Positions 1 to 8,317 of a DNA stretch of 64,000 nt are shown piece by piece. Below the pieces are notes generated by a model, which did no database searches, had not been told where the DNA came from, and was given only the letters and a program-made list of their open reading frames with translations. Position 1 is the first letter of the stretch. Each line of letters starts with the position of its first letter. A program made the position numbers and the translations under genes. Source of the DNA: Flavobacterium sp. SUN046 (GTDB taxonomy: Bacteria; Bacteroidota; Bacteroidia; Flavobacteriales; Flavobacteriaceae). The DNA is taken from assembly GCF_028867965.1 (NCBI RefSeq), contig NZ_JAPQNT010000001.1:572163-636162 (forward strand). The letters run 5' to 3'.

Positions 1-48
1 TACTACAATTTTTTATTAAAATCAGCGAAAGCTTAAAATTTATATATC

Positions 49-228
49 ATGGGAAGAATGGGACCAACGGAATGGATACTAATATTGGCTGTAATTTTAT
101 TAATGTTTGGAGGTAAAAAAATTCCAGAATTAATGAAAGGTTTAGGAAATGGTATCAATGAATTCAAAAAAGCATCAAAAGGCGAAGACCAACCTGCTGA
201 TTCTAAAAAAGAAGAAGAAACTAAATAA
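49..228 (+). CDS. tatA: Sec-independent translocase subunit TatA/TatE
   Basis: Predicted 59-aa inner-membrane component of the twin-arginine export system, which moves folded proteins with TatC. It shows the TatA plan: a short N-terminal membrane helix (about residues 8-20, [11 protein letters not shown]), the FGGKKIPEL hinge, then an amphipathic helix and a charged tail rich in Lys and Glu. The ATG at 49 gives the standard family start (MGRMGPTEW), and 59 aa is usual for flavobacterial TatA. The ORF is short but complete. No tatC is visible here, so the partner lies elsewhere. A strong terminator follows at once. Identification is confident; TatA versus TatE cannot be separated by sequence. 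Confidence 0.93.
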   Translation: MGRMGPTEWILILAVILLMFGGKKIPELMKGLGNGINEFKKASKGEDQPADSKKEEETK

Positions 229-250
229 AGTTTTTTTATTTCAATATCTC

Positions 251-292
251 AAAAATCCAAATTCCATTTGTTATGGAATTTGGATTTTTTTT
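251..292 (+). terminator. Rho-independent terminator after tatA
   Basis: A 15-base inverted repeat (AAATCCAAATTCCAT paired with its complement, loop TTGTT) is followed by a run of T. It can end tatA and, with the A run on its left, also the convergent tex transcript. Confidence 0.88.
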
Positions 293-297
293 GCTTT

Positions 298-2421
298 CTA
301 CAACACCATAGTCAACTGAATCCGTTTTCGATCTTCATCAACCTCAACCACTTTTACTTGAACGTGTTGGTGTAATTTAACCACTTCATTCACATCAGAA
401 ACAAAACCAGCTTTGAGTTGTGAAATATGAACCAAACCACTTTCTTTTATTCCGATGTCAACAAAACATCCAAAAGCGGTGATGTTATTGACAATTCCTG
501 GTAAAACCATTCCGGTTCTAACATTTTTTATTGTGGTTACTGTTGGGTCAAATTCGAAGATTTTAGCCGATTTTCTCGGATCTAATCCTGGTTTTTCTAA
601 TTCTTTTATGATATCTTTTAATCCTAAAATTCCAATTTCTGGTGTGATATAATTTTCTAATTTTATTTGAGAAATCTTTTCTTTATTCGCAATTAGATCA
701 TTGGTTTTTAATCCTAAATCTTTTGCCATTTTTTCAACGATTGGATAGGCTTCTGGATGCACTGCCGAATTATCCAACGGATTTTTCCCGTCTTTAATTC
801 TGATAAATGCAACGCCTTGCTGAAATGCTTTTTCGCCTAAACGTGGTACTTTTTTAAGCTGTTTTCTATCTTCAAATGCTCCGTTTTCAGTTCGATATTG
901 CACAATATTTTCGGCTAACTTCTCGCCTATTCCACTCACATAACTCAACAAATGTTTACTCGCTGTGTTGATGTTTACTCCAACCGAATTCACACAACGA
1001 ATTACTGTCGAATCCAATTCTTCTTTCAATTTTGTTTGGTCAACATCGTGTTGGTATTGCCCAACACCAATCGATTTTGGATCGATTTTCACTAATTCTG
1101 CTAATGGATCTGAAAGTCGCCTTCCTATAGAAACCGAACCACGAACCGTAACATCATATTTTGGAAATTCTTCACGTGCAATTTTACTTGCAGAATAAAC
1201 TGATGCGCCAGCTTCTGAAACTATAAAAACCTGAACTGGTTTATCAAAAGCAATTTTCTTTATAAAGAATTCGGTTTCGCGACTTGCGGTTCCGTTTCCA
1301 ATAGAAATTGCTTCAATGTTGTAAGCATTTACTATCGAACGGATTTTTTTCATCGCCATGGCACTTTCATTTTGTGGCTGGTGTGGATAAATAGTTTCGT
1401 TGTACAATAAATCTCCTTTTTCATCCAAACAAACAATTTTGCAACCGCTTCTAAATCCTGGATCGATTGCTAAAATTCGTTTTTCGCCTAATGGTGGCGC
1501 CAATAAAAGTTGTCCTAAATTATTTGCAAAAACATCGATGGCGGTTTTGTCGGCTTTGGCTTTAAATTCTTGTAAGGTTTCGTTCGAAATTGCTGGTTCT
1601 AACAAGCGTCTGTAACTGTCTTTTATGGCTAATTCTATGTGTTCTGTTGTATCGTTGTTTGATTTTATAATTTCATTTTCGATAAAATCAATGGCTTCTT
1701 CATTTTCAATGTCAACATTTAGTTTGATAAATCCTTCATTTTCGGCACGCAACATTGCCAATAATCGGTGCGATGGCGCTTTCGAAATTGGTTCTGCCCA
1801 ATCAAAATATTGTTTGAATTTCTGTGCGTCGTCTTCGTCTTGTTTTTTCTTTACAACTTTGGTAGAAACGATCGCTTTTCGTTGAAAAAGTCTTCTAAGG
1901 TTTTTACGAATAAAAATATTTTCGTTAATCCATTCGGCGATAATATCTCGTGCGCCTTGCAACGCTTCGTCTTCATTTTTGACTTTATCGTTTATATATT
2001 GTGTTGAAATAAAATCGACATCTTCATTTTTTTGACTAAAAATTATTTTTGCCAAAGGTTCCAAACCGTTTTCGCGCGCTACATCGGCACGGGTTTTTTT
2101 CTTCTTTTTATAAGGCAAATACAAATCTTCAATTTCTTGTAAATCGAATGAATTCGCTATTTTCGATTTTAATTCTGGTGAAAGTTGACCTTGCTCTTCA
2201 ATGGTTTTTAAAATAGATTCTTTTCGTTTTACTATTTCATCATATTGTTTTGAAAGTTTGGCAATATTTTCGATTACAACTTCGTCTAAATTTCCGGTTT
2301 GGTCTTTTCTGTAACGCGAAATAAATGGAATGGTGCAATCTTCTGAAAGTAATTTTAAAGTAGCTTCAATGTTTTTATCTGAAGTTTGAACTTGGATTTT
2401 TATGAAATTTATGTTGGTCAT
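298..2421 (-). CDS. tex: Tex-family RNA-binding transcription accessory protein
   Basis: A 707-aa cytoplasmic nucleic-acid-binding protein of the Tex/Spt6-like family, which acts in transcription and RNA handling. Domains in order: an N-terminal helical Tex region, a YqgF/RNase H-like domain (LAIDPGFRSGCK, about residue 320), a helix-hairpin-helix pair (SYVSGIGEKLAENIV, then VPRLGEKAFQQ), and a C-terminal S1 RNA-binding domain (GMVLPGIVNNITAFGCFVDI, about 640-705). Length is close to E. coli and Pseudomonas Tex (about 770). The start ATG at 2421 follows a weak -7-like CATCTTTG on the minus strand. It converges on tatA across a shared hairpin. Confidence 0.95.
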   Translation of the reverse strand: MTNINFIKIQVQTSDKNIEATLKLLSEDCTIPFISRYRKDQTGNLDEVVIENIAKLSKQYDEIVKRKESILKTIEEQGQLSPELKSKIANSFDLQEIEDLYLPYKKKKKTRADVARENGLEPLAKIIFSQKNEDVDFISTQYINDKVKNEDEALQGARDIIAEWINENIFIRKNLRRLFQRKAIVSTKVVKKKQDEDDAQKFKQYFDWAEPISKAPSHRLLAMLRAENEGFIKLNVDIENEEAIDFIENEIIKSNNDTTEHIELAIKDSYRRLLEPAISNETLQEFKAKADKTAIDVFANNLGQLLLAPPLGEKRILAIDPGFRSGCKIVCLDEKGDLLYNETIYPHQPQNESAMAMKKIRSIVNAYNIEAISIGNGTASRETEFFIKKIAFDKPVQVFIVSEAGASVYSASKIAREEFPKYDVTVRGSVSIGRRLSDPLAELVKIDPKSIGVGQYQHDVDQTKLKEELDSTVIRCVNSVGVNINTASKHLLSYVSGIGEKLAENIVQYRTENGAFEDRKQLKKVPRLGEKAFQQGVAFIRIKDGKNPLDNSAVHPEAYPIVEKMAKDLGLKTNDLIANKEKISQIKLENYITPEIGILGLKDIIKELEKPGLDPRKSAKIFEFDPTVTTIKNVRTGMVLPGIVNNITAFGCFVDIGIKESGLVHISQLKAGFVSDVNEVVKLHQHVQVKVVEVDEDRKRIQLTMVL

Positions 2422-2466
2422 ATTGTGCTGAATTTGGTTCAGTATCTTTTATTTTACAGCAAAGAT

Positions 2467-2496
2467 GCGAAGGTTTTTCGCAAACTTCGCAAGTTT
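2467..2496. repeat. GCGAAG hairpin between ATPase gene and tex
   Basis: Inverted repeat GCGAAG/CTTCGC (2467-2472 and 2485-2490) beside a T run on the plus strand. It resembles the CGCAAAG-type intergenic repeats near 53350. It may act as a terminator or an RNA-stabilising hairpin after the leftward DUF4143 ATPase gene. Confidence 0.4.
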
Positions 2497-3636
2497 TTAC
2501 ACTATAAAATCTAAATAATTTTGTTTGTTAATCACTTCAAAAGTCGCTTCTTGATAGGCTTTTGCAAAAGCAGTTGGAATTTTTACTTTTCGATTTTCGT
2601 TCCATTTGAATTCAAATCCGCTTAGTTTTCCGTTTTCTTCTTCTAGCCAATCTAATTCTTGTTGGTCGTAAGTGCGCCAAAAATAATTGGTTACTGACTT
2701 TTGAGTATAATTTTGATATTTTATTCTTTCAGTTACTAGATAATTTTCCCATAATTCGCCAACATCATTTCTAGCTTCTAATCGAGTGAAATTATTGATT
2801 ATGCCGTTGCGAATGCCGTTGTCACAAAAATACCATCGGCTGGATTTTGTGATTTCTTTTCGCAAATTTCGGCTAAATCCTTCTACTTTTTGCAAAATAA
2901 AAACCTTGGTTAACAAGTCTAAATAGTTGGCAACGGTGTTTTTTGAAATTTGTAAACTGTTTGCCAATTCTTGAACCGAAACTTCTTTTCCGATTTGAAA
3001 AGCTATCAATCGCAACAAATCATATATTTTATCGGAATGCTTTATGCCTTCAAAAACTAAAATATCTTTCAATAAATAGGAATTGATAATTTCCTTTATA
3101 TAATTAATTTTGTCATTCCAATCGGGATATTGCTCTAGTTCTGGATAACTTCCAAAAAGCATTCGCTCTTCTAATTTACTGGTTGTAATTTTATAATTTT
3201 CTTGTGTGGAAAATTCCATTTGTGCAAACGGAAATAGATAAATTGTGTTTTTTCTTCCTACTAGTGGTTCGCCCAATTTATTTGACAAATCAAAAACCGA
3301 TGATCCTGTTGCAATAACTTTTATTCCATCAACTGAATCAACAATCAATTTCAAAATCAAACCTATATCTGGAATATTTTGAGCTTCATCAATAACTAAT
3401 AATTTGATGTTGGCTAAAAGTCTATTGTAATTACTAACGGATCTTTCTTTTAATAAATTAGCATCTTCAACATCTTCTCCGTTTAATTGTAAATAATCTT
3501 CTTTCGGAATAGTGGAAAGGTAATTTTTTATAAAAGCTGTTTTTCCAACACGTCTTGCGCCTAATAAAATCAGTACTTTATTCGGCAAAACTCTTTTGTT
3601 GAATAGTTCTGTTATACCACGATTTACAAAATTCAT
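2497..3636 (-). CDS. AAA family ATPase with DUF4143 domain
   Basis: A 379-aa ATPase of the AAA_14/DUF4143 class, common in bacteria and archaea and of uncertain role. Visible parts are Walker A (LLGARRVGKTAFI, about residues 24-36), Walker B (LLVIDEAQNI, about 80-89), the sensor-like GSSVFDLSNK stretch, a winged-helix-like middle (VQELANSLQISKNTVANYL), and the C-terminal DUF4143 region ending in a PD-(D/E)xK-like ELDWLEEENGKLSGFEFKW segment. A good -7 element (3663-3670) and a row of palindromic 32-base repeats (3679-3761) lie just upstream, suggesting tight control, perhaps autoregulation. Such genes are patchily distributed and often horizontally acquired. The family call is confident, the function unknown. 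Confidence 0.9.
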   Translation of the reverse strand: MNFVNRGITELFNKRVLPNKVLILLGARRVGKTAFIKNYLSTIPKEDYLQLNGEDVEDANLLKERSVSNYNRLLANIKLLVIDEAQNIPDIGLILKLIVDSVDGIKVIATGSSVFDLSNKLGEPLVGRKNTIYLFPFAQMEFSTQENYKITTSKLEERMLFGSYPELEQYPDWNDKINYIKEIINSYLLKDILVFEGIKHSDKIYDLLRLIAFQIGKEVSVQELANSLQISKNTVANYLDLLTKVFILQKVEGFSRNLRKEITKSSRWYFCDNGIRNGIINNFTRLEARNDVGELWENYLVTERIKYQNYTQKSVTNYFWRTYDQQELDWLEEENGKLSGFEFKWNENRKVKIPTAFAKAYQEATFEVINKQNYLDFIV

Positions 3637-3662
3637 AGCATAGAATTTTAAAATTTATGATA

Positions 3663-3670
3663 CAAATATA
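3663..3670 (-). promoter_or_regulatory. -7 promoter element of the DUF4143 ATPase gene
   Basis: TATATTTG on the minus strand matches the Bacteroidetes TAnnTTTG -7 consensus, 26 bases before the ATG at 3636. The 32-base palindromic repeats start 8 bases upstream and therefore cover the -33 region. Confidence 0.65.
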
Positions 3671-3678
3671 CTAAAAAA

Positions 3679-3761
3679 ATGTAAATTCAGTCAGTTAGTT
3701 GACTAAATTAATGTAAATTCGGTCAGTTGATTGACTGAATTAATATAAATTAGGTCATTTA
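3679..3761. promoter_or_regulatory. Tandem 32-bp palindromic operator-like repeats
   Basis: Two full 32-base units (3679-3710 and 3711-3742) and a partial third (3743-3761) repeat ATGTAAATTC-GTCAGTT-TTGACT-AATTA. Each full unit contains a dyad with GTCA on one side and TGAC on the other, around a GTTAG or GTTGA centre. A 32-base period is close to three helical turns, so bound dimers would sit on one face of the DNA. The array lies directly upstream of the ATPase promoter and ends at the stop codon of the CDF transporter gene. Probable multi-site operator; the regulator is unknown. Confidence 0.55.
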
Positions 3762-4679
3762 CTAATCTTGAACTATTGTATCTTTTGATTCTTCTTCCTT
3801 TTTAAATTCGGGTTGAATGTTGATGTGATTGATGTGAAATTGCTCAAATAAAACTTGCTCTACTTTCTCTAAAAGCAAATTAAATTCACTCATTTTAATA
3901 TCTTCAGAACAATCTAAATGAGCTTCAAGATGTACTTCATCGTCATTCAAATTCCAAACATGAACGTGATGTAACTTGTTTACACCAACAATTTTATGAA
4001 CTTCTTCCACTAATTCTTTTATGTCGATATTTTCTGGTGTAAACAACATGAGCATTTTGGTGGATTCTATCAAAAGTTTTATCCCAACAACAATTAAGTA
4101 AATAGCTATAGCAATTGTCATTACGCTATCTACCCAAAACCAACCAAAAAATTTCATTAATAAACCACCAACTAAAACCGCAACCGAAGCCATCATATCG
4201 GTTAATAAATGCAGATATGCCGATTTCATATTAATGTTGTGTTCGGCATCTTTTTGAAGAAATAATACCGAAAGTCCGTTGACAATAATTCCTAATAACG
4301 CTAGCCAAATTACCAAACTAGATTCAATTGGTTTTGGATGTAAAAATCTTCCGATTGCGCCATAAATCAATATAAAAGCGACAATTACTAGTGTAGAAGC
4401 GTTCACAAAAGCGGCAATTAATTCGGCACGTTTGTAACCAAAAGTTAGATTTTCTGTGGCTTTTTTACGCGATAATTTGTGTGCAATTAAGCTAAATCCA
4501 AGTGAAAGTACATCCGAAAAATTATGAAGTGCATCCGATATTAATGCCAAACTTCCTGAAATAATACCACCAATAATTTGAGCAATCGTAATTATTAAAT
4601 TCAATACAATAGAATACACAAGGTTTTTGCCTTGTACTTCATGTTTGTGAATATGGACGTGTGAATGATTGTGAGCCAT
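3762..4679 (-). CDS. Cation diffusion facilitator (CzcD/ZitB-like) metal exporter
   Basis: A 305-aa inner-membrane CDF transporter, predicted to exchange Zn2+ or a similar divalent metal for protons. The N-terminus is His-rich (HNHSHVHIHKHE), followed by six membrane segments up to about residue 210 and a cytoplasmic C-terminal domain with more metal-ligand residues (HHVHVWNLNDDEVHLEAHLDC). The metal-site motifs are present: DALHNFSDVLSL in helix II and HLLTDMMAS in helix V (HxxxD type, as in zinc transporters). It lies 4 bases downstream of rpiB and is probably cotranscribed with it. Substrate is inferred from the HxxxD motif, not proved. Confidence 0.93.
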   Translation of the reverse strand: MAHNHSHVHIHKHEVQGKNLVYSIVLNLIITIAQIIGGIISGSLALISDALHNFSDVLSLGFSLIAHKLSRKKATENLTFGYKRAELIAAFVNASTLVIVAFILIYGAIGRFLHPKPIESSLVIWLALLGIIVNGLSVLFLQKDAEHNINMKSAYLHLLTDMMASVAVLVGGLLMKFFGWFWVDSVMTIAIAIYLIVVGIKLLIESTKMLMLFTPENIDIKELVEEVHKIVGVNKLHHVHVWNLNDDEVHLEAHLDCSEDIKMSEFNLLLEKVEQVLFEQFHINHINIQPEFKKEEESKDTIVQD

Positions 4680-4683
4680 TATT

Positions 4684-5112
4684 TTAACAGCTTATTTTAT
4701 CAACTCGTGTCGCATGTCTTCCGCCTTCAAAATTGGTAGTTAAAAAAGTTTCTACAATTTCAACGGCTTGTTGAATAGAAGTAAATCGCGCCGGAATACT
4801 AACCACGTTTGCATTATTATGTTGTCGCGCCAGCGCCGAAATTTCTTTAGTCCAACAAAGTGCTGCTCTAATTCCTTGATGTTTATTGGCTGTCATTGCA
4901 ATTCCGTTTCCTGAACCACAAATTACGATTCCTAGTTCGGCTTTTCCTGATTCTACATCAATGGCAACTGGATGACCAAAATCGGGATAATCAACACTGT
5001 CAAAAGTGTTCGTTCCGTGGTTCAAAATTTCGTGTCCTTTTGATTCTAAATATTCAACAATTGCTTTTTTATAATCTGGTCCTGCGTGATCGTTTCCAAT
5101 GGAGATTTTCAT
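4684..5112 (-). CDS. rpiB: Ribose 5-phosphate isomerase B
   Basis: A 142-aa RpiB/LacAB-type sugar-phosphate isomerase that interconverts ribose 5-phosphate and ribulose 5-phosphate in the pentose phosphate pathway. Family motifs are the N-terminal GNDHAGPDYKK, the active-site stretch VICGSGNGIAMTANK with the catalytic Cys, and the C-terminal GGRHATRVDKI. Length is standard. Start ATG at 5112 is preceded by a -7 element (TAAATTTG, minus strand, 5139-5146). It heads a two-gene leftward transcript with the CDF exporter and borders the candidate origin region. Confidence 0.95.
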   Translation of the reverse strand: MKISIGNDHAGPDYKKAIVEYLESKGHEILNHGTNTFDSVDYPDFGHPVAIDVESGKAELGIVICGSGNGIAMTANKHQGIRAALCWTKEISALARQHNNANVVSIPARFTSIQQAVEIVETFLTTNFEGGRHATRVDKISC

Positions 5113-5793
5113 AATAATTTATGTGTTAGTTGTGTTTACAAATTTAATGATTCTTATTAGTAAATCGTTTTGATTTTTGCAAAAAGATAAGTGATTGATT
5201 TACATTAAATAACATTTTTACAGCGCTAAGATATTTTTATAAGTAACTGTAAATCATTGATTTTTATTTAATTCAAATGTTAAAATTTTGTATTGTTAAT
5301 AGTAATTTGTAATTCGCTGATAATCAGTTAACGTTAAGTTAACATTGAATGTTAACAACTTTAGATAGAAAAATAGAAGTTTTTTTTGGTTGTATGTAAA
5401 TAAATTGTAATCAAAAATTGACTTTAAAAATCCTAATTTAGTTTGTAGAATTTTTAGAAAAGTTATCAATACTAAAAACTACTTTTTCAACAGAAATTAA
5501 CAAGTAAAGTTATCTACAAAAAATTAGTTTTTTTACTTGTTAACAACTGTTAACTAATTCTTAAAATCACTTCAAAATGAGAACTTTATTTATGTATAAA
5601 CCTGTTAATAATTCGGTATAAAAAAGTATAACTAAAAAAGCATCTTTTAAAAATTAAACTTATTGTACAAATTAACACGCTATAATAACCATCATAAATT
5701 AATTTAAATTTAAATTTTCTTTTTGTTGTTTTTAATAGATGTTGACAACTTTTAAAATTTAGAAAAAAGAATAAAGAGAATAGAATATAGATT
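5113..5793. other. Candidate replication origin (AT-rich gap with DnaA-box-like motifs)
   Basis: A 681-base stretch without a convincing gene, much richer in A/T than its flanks. It holds several DnaA-box-like or related motifs: TTTTCAACA (5484-5492) and TTATCTACA (5510-5518), each one mismatch from TTWTNCACA; TGTTAACAA (5350-5358 and 5538-5546); TGTTGACAAC (5740-5749); GTTATCAAT (5462-5470); and a cluster of GTTAAC palindromes at 5326-5344. Genes on the left run leftward and genes on the right mostly rightward, as expected beside an origin. Three parS sites 17-19 kb to the right add support. dnaA is not in the window, so this is inference. Confidence 0.42.
5139..5146 (-). promoter_or_regulatory. 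-7 promoter element of rpiB
   Basis: TAAATTTG on the minus strand fits TAnnTTTG, 26 bases upstream of the rpiB ATG. Confidence 0.6.
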
Positions 5794-6027
5794 TTAAACA
5801 ATTTCTAAATTGGAATTCAAGTTATCTAAAATTTGTTGAACTTTCTCAAAATCGTTTGGATGAACTTTTAATTGAATTCCGCCATAAGCATAACTTGCTA
5901 ACGGATTTACAGCAACTAAATTTTCATTTTGAAATAAAAACGGAATTCCTTCATTTTCTAAAATCGATTTTAAAACAAATATTTCATGCGGAAAATTAAA
6001 TATTGCAATGGTTTGGAATTCGGTCAT
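5794..6027 (-). CDS. DUF2007 family small protein
   Basis: A 77-aa cytoplasmic protein with the DUF2007 (putative signal-transducing) fold, a ferredoxin-like alpha/beta unit related to PII and ACT folds. Typical features are the start TIAIFNFPHEIFVLKSILEN, the middle GIPFLFQNENLVAVNPL, then the GGIQLKVHPNDFEKVQQIL tail. No catalytic residues are known for the family. It is divergent from rnr, with AT-rich promoter space between them (TACCTTTA and TAACTTTA on the minus strand around 6041-6057 are possible -7 elements). Confidence 0.85.
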   Translation of the reverse strand: MTEFQTIAIFNFPHEIFVLKSILENEGIPFLFQNENLVAVNPLASYAYGGIQLKVHPNDFEKVQQILDNLNSNLEIV

Positions 6028-6107
6028 TTTAATTTTTTTATAAAGGTACTAAAGTTATTTTTTTAACAAATCTATATTCTATTCTCTTTTTTCTATTTTC
6101 AAATTAC

Positions 6108-6115
6108 TAACTTTG
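6108..6115 (+). promoter_or_regulatory. -7 promoter element of rnr
   Basis: TAACTTTG, a perfect TAnnTTTG match, ends 19 bases before the rnr ATG at 6135. No clear -33 TTG is seen at the expected distance. Confidence 0.65.
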
Positions 6116-6134
6116 AATTATATAAAATTAAGAA

Positions 6135-8315
6135 ATGAGTAAAATGCCAAAAAAGTTTGGAAGTAAACCGAAGACTTATTCGGAAAAAATATTAAAAATA
6201 CTATCTCAAAATGCTAATAAACCTTTCAATTACAAGCAAATATGTGCTGTTCTTGAATTGACTGATACCAAAAGCAGAAACGAAATTATAAAAGATTTAA
6301 AAATTCTCGCTTCGCAAAAAGTTATTATTGAAAATGAACCTGGAAGTTATCTTGTAAAAGGGATTTCCCAGGATTATTACGAAGGAAGAATTGATATGAC
6401 TTCAAGAAAAACCGCTTATTTTATTTGCGATGAATTTGAAGAAGATGTTTTTATTCCAACAAATAACTTGAATAAAGCTTTAGATAAAGACACTGTTAAG
6501 GTTTATGTTTACAACCGTCGTCGTGGAAAAAGACCTGAAGGTGAAGTTATTGAAGTATTAGAACGTCATAAAACAGAATTCGTTGGCGTAATAGATATTC
6601 AAAAGAATTTTGCTTTTGTTTCGACAGCTAATGCTAAAATGTACACCGATATTTTTATACCAAAAGATAAATATAACGGAGCTGAAAATGGTGATGTTGT
6701 AGTTGTAAAAATTGAAGATTGGCCTAAAAAAGCTGATTCACCATTTGGTTCGGTAATCAATGTTTTAGGAAAACCTGGCGAACATGATACTGAAATTCAT
6801 GCTATTCTTGCAGAATATGGTTTGCCTTATGATTTCCCTGTTGATGTTGAAGTTTTTGCACAAAAAATTGATACTGCAATTCATCCAGAAGAAATTGCAA
6901 AACGTCGTGACATGCGCGATACGTTGACGTATACAATTGATCCGCGTGATGCTAAAGATTTTGATGATGCTTTGTCGTTCAAAAAATTAGACAACGGAAA
7001 TTACGAAATCGGAATTCATATTGCTGATGTTTCACACTATTTACAAGAAGGAACAATCTTAGATGATGAAGCTTATAATCGTGGAACTTCGGTTTATTTA
7101 GTAGATAGAGTTGTACCGATGTTACCCGAAGTTTTATCAAATTTTGCTTGTTCACTTCGTCCAAATGAAGAAAAATATACGTTTTCTGCCATTTTTGAAA
7201 TTGATCACAAAGCAACCGTTTTAAATCAGTGGTTTGGAAGAACGGTTATCAATTCTGATCAGCGTTTTGCTTATGAAGAAGCTCAAGTTATTATTGAAAC
7301 CAAATCGAATAAAATTCCTGCTGAAATTTCGTTAACTGGTGAAGATTTTTATGCTTCCGATGCAATTACAGAAGCCACTTTAAAATTAGATGAATTAGCT
7401 AAAATTCTCAGAAGAAATCGAATGAATAATGGTGCTATTTCGTTTGATAAAGTTGAAGTAAAATTCAATTTAGATGACAAAGGCGAACCGGAAGGCGTTT
7501 ATTTCAAAGTTTCGAAAGATGCCAATCATTTGATAGAAGAATTCATGCTTTTAGCTAATAGAAAAGTCGCTGAATATATCGGAAAACAAAAGAAAACATT
7601 TGTGTATAGAATTCATGATGAACCAAATGAAGATAAATTGTTTGCCATGCAAGCGTTGATTTCAAAATTTGGTTATAAAATCGATTTGCGTGAAAAGAAA
7701 AATATTTCAAAATCATTAAATCAATTAATGTCAGATGTTAACGGAAAAAAAGAACAAAATTTAATTGATACGTTAGCAATTCGAACGATGAGTAAAGCCA
7801 AATATTCGACAGATAATATTGGTCACTACGGATTAGCTTTTGATTATTACAGCCATTTTACATCGCCAATTAGACGTTATCCCGACGTTATGGTGCATCG
7901 ATTGCTTCAATATTATTTGGATGGCGGAAAAAGTGTTGATGCTGATGTGTATGAAGAAAAATGTGAACATTCTAGTAATATGGAAAGTTTAGCAACTAAT
8001 GCAGAGCGTGATTCGATTAAATACATGCAAATTAAATACATGCAAGATCACAAAGACGAAGAGTTTTTGGGTGTAATTTCTGGTGTTACCGAATGGGGAA
8101 TTTATGTAGAAATTGTTTCGAATAAGTGCGAAGGAATGTGTAGAATTCGTGAAATAAAAGACGATTATTATACGTTTGACGAAAAGCAATATGCGCTAGT
8201 TGGAGAAATTTCTAAACAATTATTACAATTAGGAGACGAAGTTTACGTTAAAGTAAAGAATGCCGATTTAGTTAAGAAACAATTGGATTTTACATTTTTA
8301 AGAAAAAACGAGTAG
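6135..8315 (+). CDS. rnr: Ribonuclease R (RNase II/RNB family exoribonuclease)
   Basis: A 726-aa 3'-to-5' exoribonuclease that degrades structured RNA in the cytoplasm. Domains in order: an N-terminal winged-helix region, two cold-shock-like RNA-binding domains (about 70-230), the RNB catalytic domain with the acidic cluster TIDPRDAKDFDDAL (about 270-290) that binds catalytic metals, the conserved FTSPIRRYPDVMVHRLL near 580, and a C-terminal S1 domain (GVISGVTEWGIYVEIV). Length matches the family in Bacteroidetes. It is the first rightward gene after the candidate origin. Two bases separate it from the next gene, so cotranscription is likely. Confidence 0.96.
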   Translation: MSKMPKKFGSKPKTYSEKILKILSQNANKPFNYKQICAVLELTDTKSRNEIIKDLKILASQKVIIENEPGSYLVKGISQDYYEGRIDMTSRKTAYFICDEFEEDVFIPTNNLNKALDKDTVKVYVYNRRRGKRPEGEVIEVLERHKTEFVGVIDIQKNFAFVSTANAKMYTDIFIPKDKYNGAENGDVVVVKIEDWPKKADSPFGSVINVLGKPGEHDTEIHAILAEYGLPYDFPVDVEVFAQKIDTAIHPEEIAKRRDMRDTLTYTIDPRDAKDFDDALSFKKLDNGNYEIGIHIADVSHYLQEGTILDDEAYNRGTSVYLVDRVVPMLPEVLSNFACSLRPNEEKYTFSAIFEIDHKATVLNQWFGRTVINSDQRFAYEEAQVIIETKSNKIPAEISLTGEDFYASDAITEATLKLDELAKILRRNRMNNGAISFDKVEVKFNLDDKGEPEGVYFKVSKDANHLIEEFMLLANRKVAEYIGKQKKTFVYRIHDEPNEDKLFAMQALISKFGYKIDLREKKNISKSLNQLMSDVNGKKEQNLIDTLAIRTMSKAKYSTDNIGHYGLAFDYYSHFTSPIRRYPDVMVHRLLQYYLDGGKSVDADVYEEKCEHSSNMESLATNAERDSIKYMQIKYMQDHKDEEFLGVISGVTEWGIYVEIVSNKCEGMCRIREIKDDYYTFDEKQYALVGEISKQLLQLGDEVYVKVKNADLVKKQLDFTFLRKNE

Positions 8316-8317
8316 TC

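Noticed and set aside
1173..1178. CACGTG in tex as a parS site
   Set aside because: Flanks (CTT...CAA) do not match parS. The CACGTG at 37222-37227 fails in the same way.
3679..3761. Short CRISPR array
   Set aside because: The 32-base units are directly adjacent with no spacers between them, and no cas genes are near.
5586..5801. A 71-aa leftward open frame (MFKIYILFSLFFFLN...)
   Set aside because: Phe/Lys/Ile-rich translation of very AT-rich DNA with no recognisable domain; it lies in the candidate origin region and overlaps the DUF2007 gene.
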